Shown here: in pieces, positions 1 through 7,019 of the stretch | Position numbering within the stretch: position 1 is the stretch's first letter | Layout: the number at the start of each line of letters is the position of its first letter | From: CAZQXD01 sp964597315 | GTDB taxonomy: Bacteria > Pseudomonadota > Gammaproteobacteria > Competibacterales > Competibacteraceae | DNA: 14,700 nucleotides | Assembly: GCA_964597315.1 (NCBI GenBank) | Contig: CAZQXD010000090.1 | Location: forward strand, 1 to 14,700 | Reading direction: 5' to 3' | Position numbers and translations under genes: made by a program | Notes under the pieces: model-generated | Seen by the model: the letters and a program-made list of their open reading frames with translations, nothing else | Told to the model about the DNA's origin: nothing | The model's database searches: none

Positions 1-60
1 CGGGAAGTCAGCATACTGCCCACCGGGCGGGTGGGGGTGCGTAACCTGACCTGCACCTAA
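1..60 (+). CDS. C-terminal end of a type IV pilus pseudopilin (partial; FimT/GspH-like or PilV)
   Basis: Only the last 19 codons are inside the window, open from base 1 to the TAA at 58-60. They read REVSILPTGRVGVRNLTCT. The pattern of a beta strand, then PTGRV, then a short strand ending near a cysteine is typical of the C-terminus of FimT/GspH-type minor pseudopilins. The next gene, pilW, begins 47 bp downstream on the same strand, so this is the preceding gene of a minor-pilin operon. In common gene orders that position is held by fimT/fimU or pilV. The family is inferred from a very short stretch; that it is a minor pilin is more certain than which one. Confidence 0.6.
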   Translation, partial: REVSILPTGRVGVRNLTCT

Positions 61-107
61 GTCAACACATTGCAATAGGGCCGAAGGACGGCTCTGGACA
101 GGACTCC

Positions 108-1193
108 ATGGATAATGGTGTGAGAATACCCAGCCCTGGCGGCTGGTCTGGACAACACGGGTTCACCCTGGTGGAGCTACTACTGGCCATGGTCGTGGGC
201 CTGGTAGTGACCGCGGGCCTGACTCAGGTTTTTACCGGCGCTCGGCAAAGCTACCGCTTGCAGGAGGAACTATCCCGTTTGCAAGAGAATGGCCGCTTCG
301 CCCTGGACATTCTCAGTCGCGATATTCGCATGGCTGGTTTTACCGGTTGCGCCAGTCAGGCCGACAATCTGGCGAATGTGCTAAATGGCGGCACTGGTCG
401 CTGGTATCACGACCTCTCTAATCCAATGCTGGGCTTCGAGGGCGGGGTAAGCGTCTTTCCCGGGGAGTTTTCAGCCTCGGTTCGGGGAAATACGGATGCC
501 ATCGTGGTGCTGTTGGCCGATCCGACGAGTCGGGTCAATGTCAGCACCCACGCCACCGCCACCGCTACCTTCGATCTGGGGCAACTCCACGACTTTCAAC
601 AGGGAGATATCCTAGTGGCCTCGGACTGTCGACAGTCCACCCTGTTTCAGATGACCAATGTCAACGACAACGCCACGGTCCAGACCGTGTTACACGCCCA
701 GGACAACGCCCTCACCCCAGGTAATTGCACCGGCTTGGCCGGCAGTCCCATGGACTGTGGACCCCCCTTGGCGGAGACCCGCTACCAGTTCAACTCCGAT
801 GCCTTTGTGGCCCGACTGCTGGCCCACGCCTATTACGTGGGCGAGAAAACCGTGGGCAGTGTCACTGTGCCGGTGTTGAATCGGTATCGGCTTACGGCCT
901 CCGGCCTGGTTCAGGATGAGCTGCTTGAAGGGATCGAAGAACTGCAAATCCTCTATGGGGAAGATACCGACAACGACGGCACGGCCAACCGCTATCTGCC
1001 TGCCGCCAGCGTCGGGCTGGATATGAACCGGGTGGTCAGTGTGCGGGTTTCCCTGTTGCTGCGAACCCGAGGCGATGGACTGGCTACCCAGCCCACCGCC
1101 TATGCCTTCAATGGCCAGCAAGTGACCCCCACCGACCGACGCCTGCGGCGGGTGTTCACATCCACCATCGCGCTACGCAACCGCGCCCCCTAG
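108..1193 (+). CDS. pilW: Type IV pilus minor pilin PilW
   Basis: PilW is a minor pilin of the inner-membrane complex that primes pilus assembly and helps present PilY1 at the tip. A class III prepilin signal is visible: an 18-residue leader ending in Gly18, then FTLVE, with Glu23 as the conserved Glu5 of the mature pilin and a hydrophobic helix to about residue 45. PilD would cleave after Gly18. The following segment (about 50-81), QENGRFALDILSRDIRMAGF, is characteristic of PilW proteins. Near the C-terminus D286, D288 and D290 plus Gly form a DxDxDG calcium-like turn, also frequent in the family. The length of 361 residues is normal. The ATG at 108 has a weak purine-rich site (AGGA) at about 100-103. 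It is 47 bp after the preceding gene and 8 bp before the pilX ATG, which indicates one operon. Confidence 0.93.
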   Translation: MDNGVRIPSPGGWSGQHGFTLVELLLAMVVGLVVTAGLTQVFTGARQSYRLQEELSRLQENGRFALDILSRDIRMAGFTGCASQADNLANVLNGGTGRWYHDLSNPMLGFEGGVSVFPGEFSASVRGNTDAIVVLLADPTSRVNVSTHATATATFDLGQLHDFQQGDILVASDCRQSTLFQMTNVNDNATVQTVLHAQDNALTPGNCTGLAGSPMDCGPPLAETRYQFNSDAFVARLLAHAYYVGEKTVGSVTVPVLNRYRLTASGLVQDELLEGIEELQILYGEDTDNDGTANRYLPAASVGLDMNRVVSVRVSLLLRTRGDGLATQPTAYAFNGQQVTPTDRRLRRVFTSTIALRNRAP

Positions 1194-1201
1194 GAGCTGT
1201 G

Positions 1202-1717
1202 ATGAACCCATCGCGCCTATCGACATTGCAGATGCCACGCCATCAGTCCGGGGTCGTGCTGGTGATCAGCCTGATTCTGCTGCTGGTGCTGACCATTCTG
1301 GGGATCACCGCCGCCAGCGTCACCCAATTGGAAGAAAAAATGGCCGGCAATCTGAGGGATATGAACCTGGCTTTTCAGTCCGCCGAGACCGCCCTCAGGG
1401 AGGCCGAGGATGTTCTCTCCGCCCCCGCCTTGCCCCTCTTCAACGGCAGCGTCGCGGGATTGCACCCGCCTCGTTCGACCGGCTGGACGGGTTTCGACTG
1501 GGCTACCGAGGCGCGGATAGCCACCACCGTGTTGTCGGGACTGAGCGAGGGGCCGCGGTTTGTCATCGAGGAGCTGGAGCCGGTGCAGAACCGGGGAGGC
1601 AGTCTGGTGTTAGGTTTCGGCGCGCCTAGCACCCAGGTGTTCTATCGCATCACCGCCCGGGGCCTGGGCGCCACTCCCACCGCGACCTACGTCCTGCAAA
1701 GCGAATTCCTGCGCTGA
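1202..1717 (+). CDS. pilX: Type IV pilus minor pilin PilX
   Basis: PilX is a minor pilin that joins the PilVWX-PilY1 tip complex. The N-terminus shows the PilX_N signature: Gln-Ser-Gly at about residues 15-17, a long hydrophobic helix at 18-40, then QLEEKMAGN and the AFQSAETALREAE block (about 57-69). The residue at mature position 5 is Ile instead of the Glu of major pilins, as is common in PilX. I place the start at the ATG at 1202. The GTG at 1199 directly before it is possible, but the purine-rich TAGGAG at 1191-1196, which overlaps the pilW stop, is better spaced for the ATG. The product is 171 residues. It lies between pilW and pilY1 in one operon and is probably translationally coupled to pilW. 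Confidence 0.9.
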   Translation: MNPSRLSTLQMPRHQSGVVLVISLILLLVLTILGITAASVTQLEEKMAGNLRDMNLAFQSAETALREAEDVLSAPALPLFNGSVAGLHPPRSTGWTGFDWATEARIATTVLSGLSEGPRFVIEELEPVQNRGGSLVLGFGAPSTQVFYRITARGLGATPTATYVLQSEFLR

Positions 1718-1739
1718 TCCCGACCGGGGAGGGTAACCC

Positions 1740-4700
1740 ATGGAGTCATCGGTATGCCGTGTTTTCCGTTTTTGCATCGCTCTAGCGTTGTGGGCGCCCT
1801 TGGGGGCGTTCGGGGCCGATATTGCCCAGACGCCGCTGTTTCTCACCAAGCGGGCCGAGCCACTGGTGATGCTGAATTTGTCCAGGGATCACCAGCTCTA
1901 TTTCAAGGCCTATAACGATTACACAGACCTGGATGGAGACGGCACGCCCGATACCACCTATAAGCACAGCGTCGATTACTACGGCTATTTCGACAGCTAT
2001 AAATGCTATAGCTACACGAGTTCCCGTTTCGAGCCACAAAGCGTCACCACCAATAAATATTGCAGCGGTCAGTGGAGCGGCAATTTCCTCAACTGGGCGA
2101 CCATGGCCCGGATCGACACGGTGCGCAAGATCCTCTACGGGGGCCACCGCTCCACGGACAGCGCCGGGGAGACGGTACTGGAGCGAACCTATCTGCCCAA
2201 CGATGCCCACAGCTTCGCCAAGTACTACAACGGCGCCGATGTCAGCCAGCTCACCCCGTTTAGCCCGCCCTTGACCGACCCCGATCCCCAGAAAAATGGC
2301 CTGACCCTGTGCAACACCACCGTGAACAACGGCAGCGCCCTGTCCCAGAATGTCACCGATCCGCCGTTATTGAGGGTGGCCAAGGGCAATTACAGCCTGT
2401 GGGTGTCCAACGAACGCTGGCAATGCCGCTGGAGCGGAGAACAAGCCGCCTCCAATGGTAATGATGCCTTGCTCAGTGGTATTGCCGCCGCCTCTAGCAA
2501 TCCCTCCAAGACCAGCGAGGGCTTGGGTGGGGGGGATTTCACCGTGCGGGTCAAAGCCTGCGTGGCCGGCCTGCTGGGTACGGAAACCTGTAAACGCTAT
2601 CCCGGGGGTAATTACAAGCCGGTGGGCCTGATGCAGCTCTATGGGGACGAAGATCAAATTTTTTTCGGGCTGCTCACCGGCAGTTACGGCAAGAACAAAT
2701 CTGGCGGCGTGCTGCGTAAGAACATCAGCTCCTTCACGGACGAAGTCAACACCGCCTCCGACGGCACCTTCAAGACCCCACCCACCGCCGGCAATGTGGT
2801 CAACACATTGAACAAACTGCGTATTTACGGCTATAGCCACGGTGATGGCCGCTACAGCCCCGGCGACAACTGCGACTGGGGCCTGGCCTCATTCAGCGAC
2901 GGCGATTGTAGTAACTGGGGCAATCCCCAAGCCGAGATTTTTCTGGAATCCCTGCGCTATCTGGCGGGCAAAAGCCCCACGGCCGGGTTCGCGGCCACGG
3001 ACAGCAGCCGCCTGCCGGGGCTGCCCACCGCCGCCTGGACCGACCCCCTGAGCGACGCCAACTGGTGCGCCCCCCTGTCCACCATCAATTTCAACGCCAG
3101 CATGGTGTCCTACGACGGCGATCAGCTGGCCGGCGCCTCGGATCTGAACACCGGCAGCAGCGCCACCGCCCTGACCGATGCCGTGGGCAGCGGCGAGGGC
3201 ATCTCTGGAAATTATTTCGTGGGCAGCAACGGCATCGACAACAACCAGCTTTGCACCCCCAAAGCGGTCACCAGTTTGGGTTCGGTAAGCGGCATCTGCG
3301 CCGAGGCGCCCCGCCTATCGGGCACCTACAAAATCGCCGGCCTGGCCCACCATGCCCGCACCGGCGACCTGCGCCCCGATCTTGATGAAGACCAGCAAGT
3401 GACCACCTACGGGGTGGCCCTGGCCCCGGCGTCGCCGCGCATCGAAATTCCGGTGCCCGGCAGCTTGGGGCAGAAAGTCACCATTTTGCCGGCCTGCCGC
3501 AACAGCACCCACAACACCAACTGCTCCCTGGTGGAGTTCAAGATCGTTGCCCAGGACCTGGCCGCCGGCACCGGCAAATTTTATGTCAACTGGGAGGACA
3601 GCGAGCAGGGGGGCGACTTCGATCAGGACATGTGGGGCACCATCAGCTACACGGTCACTGCCGCCAGCATCACCGTCACCACCGATGTCTACGACGAGTC
3701 CACCCCCTATGCTATGGGCTTTGGCTATGTGATCAGCGGCACCAGCCAAGACGGTTTCCATGTTCACTCCGGCGTCAATGGCTTCAATTACACCGACGCC
3801 TATGCGGGGATCATAGGGTGCAGCTCGTGCCAGGAAACCAACCCCCCCACCTCGGTGGTCTACTCCTTGGGCGTCGGCACCGCCCAATCCCTGAAGCAGC
3901 CCCTGTATTACGCCTCCAAATGGGGCGGCTTCGAGGACAGCGACGACGATGGCGTACCGAACTTGGACAAGGAATGGGACGCCGATTTGGACGGGGTGCC
4001 GGATACCTATTTTTTCGCCACCGATCCCGCCGAACTGGCCGCCGCCCTGGGGCGGGTGTTCGAGACCGTGGCCAAGACCCGCGCCTCCTCGGCGGCGGTA
4101 ACCGCCAACTCCGTGGCCCTGGAGACCGGCACCCATATCTACCAGGCCCGCTTCGACAGCGAGACCTGGGGCGGCGAGCTGTTGGCACTGCCTCTGGGCG
4201 CGGATGGCAGTATCCTGGACCCGGCCTGGGAGGCCAGCGCCCAACTGGACAGCCAGGACCCCGACACTGGCCGGGCCATCATCACCCTGGACCCGGCCCA
4301 GGGTGGCATAGCCTTTCGCTGGGCCAGCCTGAGCGCCGCCCAGCAAGCCCTGCTGGACGCCATCCCCTATGGGACCGGTAGCGATGGTCTGGGGGAGCGG
4401 CGGCTGGACTGGCTGCGGGGTCAGCGCGTGGATGAGTCCCTGAACGGCGGCCCGTTCCGGGACCGGTTCACCGTGCTTGGGGATGTGGTCAGCTCCAAGC
4501 CCGTATACGTGGGCAAGCCCCTGTTCCGTTATCCTTCGAACCTGGAGGGCAGCTCCCACGCCAGTTATACCCATAGCGTCGCCAGCCGCCATCCCATGAT
4601 CTACCTGGGCGCCAATGATGGCATGCTACACGCCTTCGATGCCCTGACCGGCGATGAGAAACTGGCCTATGTCCCCAACCGGCTGCTGGGGGAGCTGAAC

Positions 4701-6038
4701 CAGCTCACCTCCCTGGCCTACGATCACCGCTATTTCGTGGACGGTATCAGTACCGCCGCCGACGTTTTTATCGGCGGCGCCTGGCGCACGGTGCTGGTGG
4801 GCAGCATGGGCGGCGGCGGGCGGGGCTATTTCGCCCTGGATGTGACCGACCCATCCCGATTCTCGGAGATAAACGCCGACGAGCTGGTGCTTTGGGAGTT
4901 CAGCGATCTGGACGACAACCAGGGGGGCGTCAACCCCGACCTGGGCCACACCTACAGCCAGGCCGCCGTGGTCAAGCTGCAAAACGGCGCTTGGGCGGCG
5001 GTATTCGGCAACGGCTATCACAGCGATACCGGTAAGGCCGCCTTGTATATCGTGGATATAGCCACTGGCCAGCTCATCAAGCGGATCGACGCCGACTCCG
5101 CCGGGGGCAACGGTCTGTCCACCCCGGCCCCTGTGGACCTGGACGGAGATTTCGTGGTGGATGTGGTGTTCGCTGGGGACCTGAAAGGCAATCTCTGGCG
5201 CTTCGACCTGGACGACCCCAGCCCCGCCCAGTGGCAGGTGGCCTATCAGTTAGCCGGGGTGGACAAGCCCTTATATCAGGCCAGGGATGCCGCCGATAAC
5301 CCCCAGCCCATCACCATGCGCCCCGAAGTGAGCCTGCATCCCTACGGCGGGGTCATTGTGCTGTTCGGCACCGGCCAGTATTACGAGGTGGGCGATATCG
5401 CCCTGACCGACCCCCAGACCGTATACGGCATTTGGGACGACGGCCAGGGCCGGGACTTTACCCGCTCCGACCTGGTGGCCCAACAAGTGCTGGCCACGGT
5501 ATCCGCTTTCGGGGGCCAGATGCGGGTGACCAGCAAAAATCCCATCCAGTGGTACGACGGCAGCTCCGGGCAGTCGGGCTGGTATCTGGACCTGCCTGTG
5601 AGCGGCGAGCGTCAGGTGACCAACGCCATTCTGCGTAATGGTCGGTTGATTTTCACCACCTTGATTCCGTCGTCCCACGCCTGCGATTTCGGCGGCACCG
5701 GCTGGCTGATGGAACTGGACTATATCAGCGGTGGCCGGCTGGACTACACGCCCTTCGATTTCGACGGCGATGGGGAATTCGACGCCGATGACTATGTGAA
5801 CGTGCCCTTCGATGTGAACAACGACGGTCTGGTCGATGGCGATGATCTGGTGGCGGTCAGCGGCAAGGAGTCCACCGTAGGCATTATCCAGACCCCCACC
5901 ATCATCGACGCCGGGGACCGGGAGTTCAAATACGCCAGCGGCACCAAAAACGCCGGCATCGATGTGACCGTGGAGAACCCCTCGGGAGGCGAGGGGGGAC
6001 GGCAGTCCTGGCAGCAGTTGCTGCCGGTGATTCGGTAG
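1740..6038 (+). CDS. pilY1: Type IV pilus tip adhesin / biogenesis factor PilY1
   Basis: PilY1/PilC proteins sit at the pilus tip, bind surfaces and control extension and retraction through calcium. Residues 1 to about 26 are a Sec-type signal peptide (CIALALWAPLGAFGA). Residues 40-120 carry the block typical of one PilY1 subgroup: LSRDHQL, AYNDYTDLDGDG, YYGYFDSYKCY, then SGNFLNWATMARID. No classical DxSxS metal-binding motif of a von Willebrand A domain is visible. From about 767 the conserved RVFETVAKTRASSAAV and YQARFDSETWGGEL segments lead into the C-terminal PilC beta-propeller (about 910-1300), with YLGANDGMLHAFDA and GSMGGGGRGYFALDV. Six aspartate-rich calcium-like loops are seen, at 63-71, 733-741, 747-755, 1133-1141, 1340-1351 and 1358-1369. 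At 1432 residues it is longer than the P. aeruginosa protein (about 1160). The ATG at 1740 follows GGGGAGGG at 1727-1733, 22 bp after pilX. Confidence 0.93.
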   Translation: MESSVCRVFRFCIALALWAPLGAFGADIAQTPLFLTKRAEPLVMLNLSRDHQLYFKAYNDYTDLDGDGTPDTTYKHSVDYYGYFDSYKCYSYTSSRFEPQSVTTNKYCSGQWSGNFLNWATMARIDTVRKILYGGHRSTDSAGETVLERTYLPNDAHSFAKYYNGADVSQLTPFSPPLTDPDPQKNGLTLCNTTVNNGSALSQNVTDPPLLRVAKGNYSLWVSNERWQCRWSGEQAASNGNDALLSGIAAASSNPSKTSEGLGGGDFTVRVKACVAGLLGTETCKRYPGGNYKPVGLMQLYGDEDQIFFGLLTGSYGKNKSGGVLRKNISSFTDEVNTASDGTFKTPPTAGNVVNTLNKLRIYGYSHGDGRYSPGDNCDWGLASFSDGDCSNWGNPQAEIFLESLRYLAGKSPTAGFAATDSSRLPGLPTAAWTDPLSDANWCAPLSTINFNASMVSYDGDQLAGASDLNTGSSATALTDAVGSGEGISGNYFVGSNGIDNNQLCTPKAVTSLGSVSGICAEAPRLSGTYKIAGLAHHARTGDLRPDLDEDQQVTTYGVALAPASPRIEIPVPGSLGQKVTILPACRNSTHNTNCSLVEFKIVAQDLAAGTGKFYVNWEDSEQGGDFDQDMWGTISYTVTAASITVTTDVYDESTPYAMGFGYVISGTSQDGFHVHSGVNGFNYTDAYAGIIGCSSCQETNPPTSVVYSLGVGTAQSLKQPLYYASKWGGFEDSDDDGVPNLDKEWDADLDGVPDTYFFATDPAELAAALGRVFETVAKTRASSAAVTANSVALETGTHIYQARFDSETWGGELLALPLGADGSILDPAWEASAQLDSQDPDTGRAIITLDPAQGGIAFRWASLSAAQQALLDAIPYGTGSDGLGERRLDWLRGQRVDESLNGGPFRDRFTVLGDVVSSKPVYVGKPLFRYPSNLEGSSHASYTHSVASRHPMIYLGANDGMLHAFDALTGDEKLAYVPNRLLGELNQLTSLAYDHRYFVDGISTAADVFIGGAWRTVLVGSMGGGGRGYFALDVTDPSRFSEINADELVLWEFSDLDDNQGGVNPDLGHTYSQAAVVKLQNGAWAAVFGNGYHSDTGKAALYIVDIATGQLIKRIDADSAGGNGLSTPAPVDLDGDFVVDVVFAGDLKGNLWRFDLDDPSPAQWQVAYQLAGVDKPLYQARDAADNPQPITMRPEVSLHPYGGVIVLFGTGQYYEVGDIALTDPQTVYGIWDDGQGRDFTRSDLVAQQVLATVSAFGGQMRVTSKNPIQWYDGSSGQSGWYLDLPVSGERQVTNAILRNGRLIFTTLIPSSHACDFGGTGWLMELDYISGGRLDYTPFDFDGDGEFDADDYVNVPFDVNNDGLVDGDDLVAVSGKESTVGIIQTPTIIDAGDREFKYASGTKNAGIDVTVENPSGGEGGRQSWQQLLPVIR

Positions 6039-6080
6039 CTTGGATTCCGCTCCATCCAGGCTACGGGTTCCCGGTTATTG

Positions 6081-6794
6081 TTAAGCCAGCCGGCGTCTCC
6101 AGGCCAAGCCGGTCAAGCCCAGGGCCACCAGCATCAGGGTGGCGGGTGCGGGCACCTGGACCTGCAGGCTGACATTGTCAACACCCTGATTTAAAAGAAA
6201 TAAATTGTTCACTTCCCCAAAGCGGAGCTGATAACTGGTCCCGGCGGTAAGCAGGCCGGTCAGGTCGAAGGCATAAGCCGTGAAAGGATTCGGTGGAGCA
6301 CCGGTATCGACGCCAAGAAACAGGTTGGCGACAACGTCGGCCCCCGCGGTGGACAGCGCCCCTGCTGTGGCCGTCAGGATATCGACCCGCGCATGTTGGT
6401 TGGGACCAGCGGTATAGTCCAGCCCGGCAGGGTCGACAACAGGCCCTACGCCGCTGAAGTCGTTCACAAACATATCGAAAGCCAGCAGCATCGAGGTGGC
6501 GCCCAGGGGTACGGTAAAACCCTGGACTAGGGCGTTGGCGGTAGGGCTACTTTGATCGTTCACGGCATAAAAGGCGCCTGCCGCCGGCCCGACCGTCGGG
6601 AAACCAGAAAGTGGTGTAAGGCCATCGGCATCGTCAATAAAAAACGTACCAGCCGAACCGGGCTGGTCGGTGATCGTCCAGCCGGTAAAATCCCCGGTCT
6701 CGAAGCCGCCGTTGGTAATGAGTTCGACCGCCGAGACGGTTCCCGTGGTGGCGAGGGCCAGCACGGCGGAGCAGACATACTTTAGTGTTTTCAT
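6081..6794 (-). CDS. Secreted PEP-CTERM sorting-domain protein (PAP variant), function unknown
   Basis: This is a 237-residue exported protein. A signal peptide (Lys2, Lys5, hydrophobic 6-17) probably ends after Ala22 (VSA). Just after it, at 28-39, is NGGFETGDFTGW, a motif common at the start of beta-sandwich, carbohydrate-binding-like domains in surface and PEP-CTERM proteins. The tail has the tripartite PEP-CTERM form: P215-A-P217, a hydrophobic helix (about 218-232), then R233-R235. The central residue is Ala instead of Glu, a variant often seen in gammaproteobacteria. The family is recognised and cleaved by an exosortase (EpsH/XrtA type) and usually linked to exopolysaccharide; no exosortase lies in this window. 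GGAAG at 6801-6805 is 6 nt before the ATG. The gene is monocistronic, convergent with pilY1 and downstream of hemE. The specific role is unknown. Confidence 0.85.
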   Translation of the reverse strand: MKTLKYVCSAVLALATTGTVSAVELITNGGFETGDFTGWTITDQPGSAGTFFIDDADGLTPLSGFPTVGPAAGAFYAVNDQSSPTANALVQGFTVPLGATSMLLAFDMFVNDFSGVGPVVDPAGLDYTAGPNQHARVDILTATAGALSTAGADVVANLFLGVDTGAPPNPFTAYAFDLTGLLTAGTSYQLRFGEVNNLFLLNQGVDNVSLQVQVPAPATLMLVALGLTGLAWRRRLA

Positions 6795-6825
6795 TGTAAT
6801 CTTCCATAATTTGCCAAAAATCGAG

Positions 6826-6843
6826 TTGTCCTTTCAAGGACAA
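6826..6843. repeat. Perfect 8-bp inverted repeat at the predicted 5' end of the PEP-CTERM transcript
   Basis: TTGTCCTT and AAGGACAA are exact reverse complements separated by two bases. The element lies 32-49 bp before the PEP-CTERM start codon. It covers the position (about 6841) where transcription from the sigma-54 candidate would begin. It could be a hairpin at the very 5' end of the mRNA or a repressor site over the start point. The symmetry is seen; the role is inferred. Confidence 0.5.
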
Positions 6844-6850
6844 GCAAGCT

Positions 6851-6868
6851 AAGCAAGTACTATTCCAG
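6851..6868 (-). promoter_or_regulatory. Candidate sigma-54 (RpoN) promoter of the PEP-CTERM gene
   Basis: Read on the minus strand the site is CTGGAATAGTACTTGCTT. It matches the RpoN consensus YTGGCACG-N4-TTGCW at the invariant GG (-24) and GC (-12), with the required 10 bases between them and the flanking YT, TT and W. Only the CACG part is poor. Transcription would start near 6841, giving a leader of about 47 nt with a good ribosome binding site. PEP-CTERM genes in Zoogloea and relatives depend on RpoN with the PrsK/PrsR pair, which supports the call. No equally good sigma-70 promoter was seen. Confidence 0.5.
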
Positions 6869-6895
6869 TATTTTAATAAATTGATTATTAAAATA
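6869..6895. repeat. AT-only 11-bp inverted repeat directly upstream of the sigma-54 candidate
   Basis: TATTTTAATAA (6869-6879) and TTATTAAAATA (6885-6895) are perfect reverse complements with a 5-bp spacer. The repeat touches the upstream edge of the -24 element. It lies in the most AT-rich stretch of an otherwise GC-rich window. It overlaps the IHF-type match. It may be a regulator site or a bent-DNA element. Confidence 0.55.
6874..6886 (-). promoter_or_regulatory. Candidate integration host factor (IHF) binding site
   Basis: On the minus strand AATCAATTTATTA fits the IHF core consensus WATCARNNNNTTR at every defined position, and a run of A and T lies upstream as IHF prefers. It is centred about 40 bp before the predicted start point. 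IHF commonly bends DNA between the activator site and a sigma-54 promoter. An AT-rich region raises the chance of an accidental match. Confidence 0.4.
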
Positions 6896-6968
6896 TATTT
6901 TTTTGATCAGTAATGAATGTAAAAAATTGTGACACTTTGCGGCCCATCCGTTGGCATGACGAACCCGC

Positions 6969-7014
6969 CGGCCTGGATTGACAGGCATTGAGAGGCCGCC
7001 GCCGGCTGGCGGCC
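6969..7014 (-). terminator. GC-rich hairpin cluster after hemE, possible transcription end
   Basis: Directly after the hemE stop the sequence holds a 7-bp stem GGCCGCC/GGCGGCC (6994-7000 with 7008-7014). A further pair is CGGCCT/AGGCCG (6969-6974 with 6993-6998), and a smaller one is GCCTG/CAGGC (6971-6975 with 6982-6986). Some of these exclude each other. There is no run of T after them on the minus strand, so a classical intrinsic terminator is not shown. It may slow polymerase, protect the mRNA end, or do nothing. Confidence 0.25.
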
Positions 7015-7019
7015 GGGCG

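Noticed and set aside
3825..3836. CSSC motif in PilY1 as a heme-binding or redox site
   Set aside because: It lacks the His of CXXCH, and no thioredoxin-like context is visible. An ordinary disulfide in a secreted protein is more likely.
3315..4592. Open reading frame of 425 codons antisense to pilY1
   Set aside because: Its sequence is low-complexity Gly/Ala/Val-rich with no recognisable motif, as expected from the shadow of a GC-rich gene; pilY1 itself has clear conserved blocks here.
6039..6073. Possible bidirectional terminator between pilY1 and the PEP-CTERM gene
   Set aside because: There is a 7-bp stem (6039-6045 with 6054-6060, one G-T pair) and a tiny CGGG/CCCG stem, but no T run on either strand. 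This is too weak to annotate.
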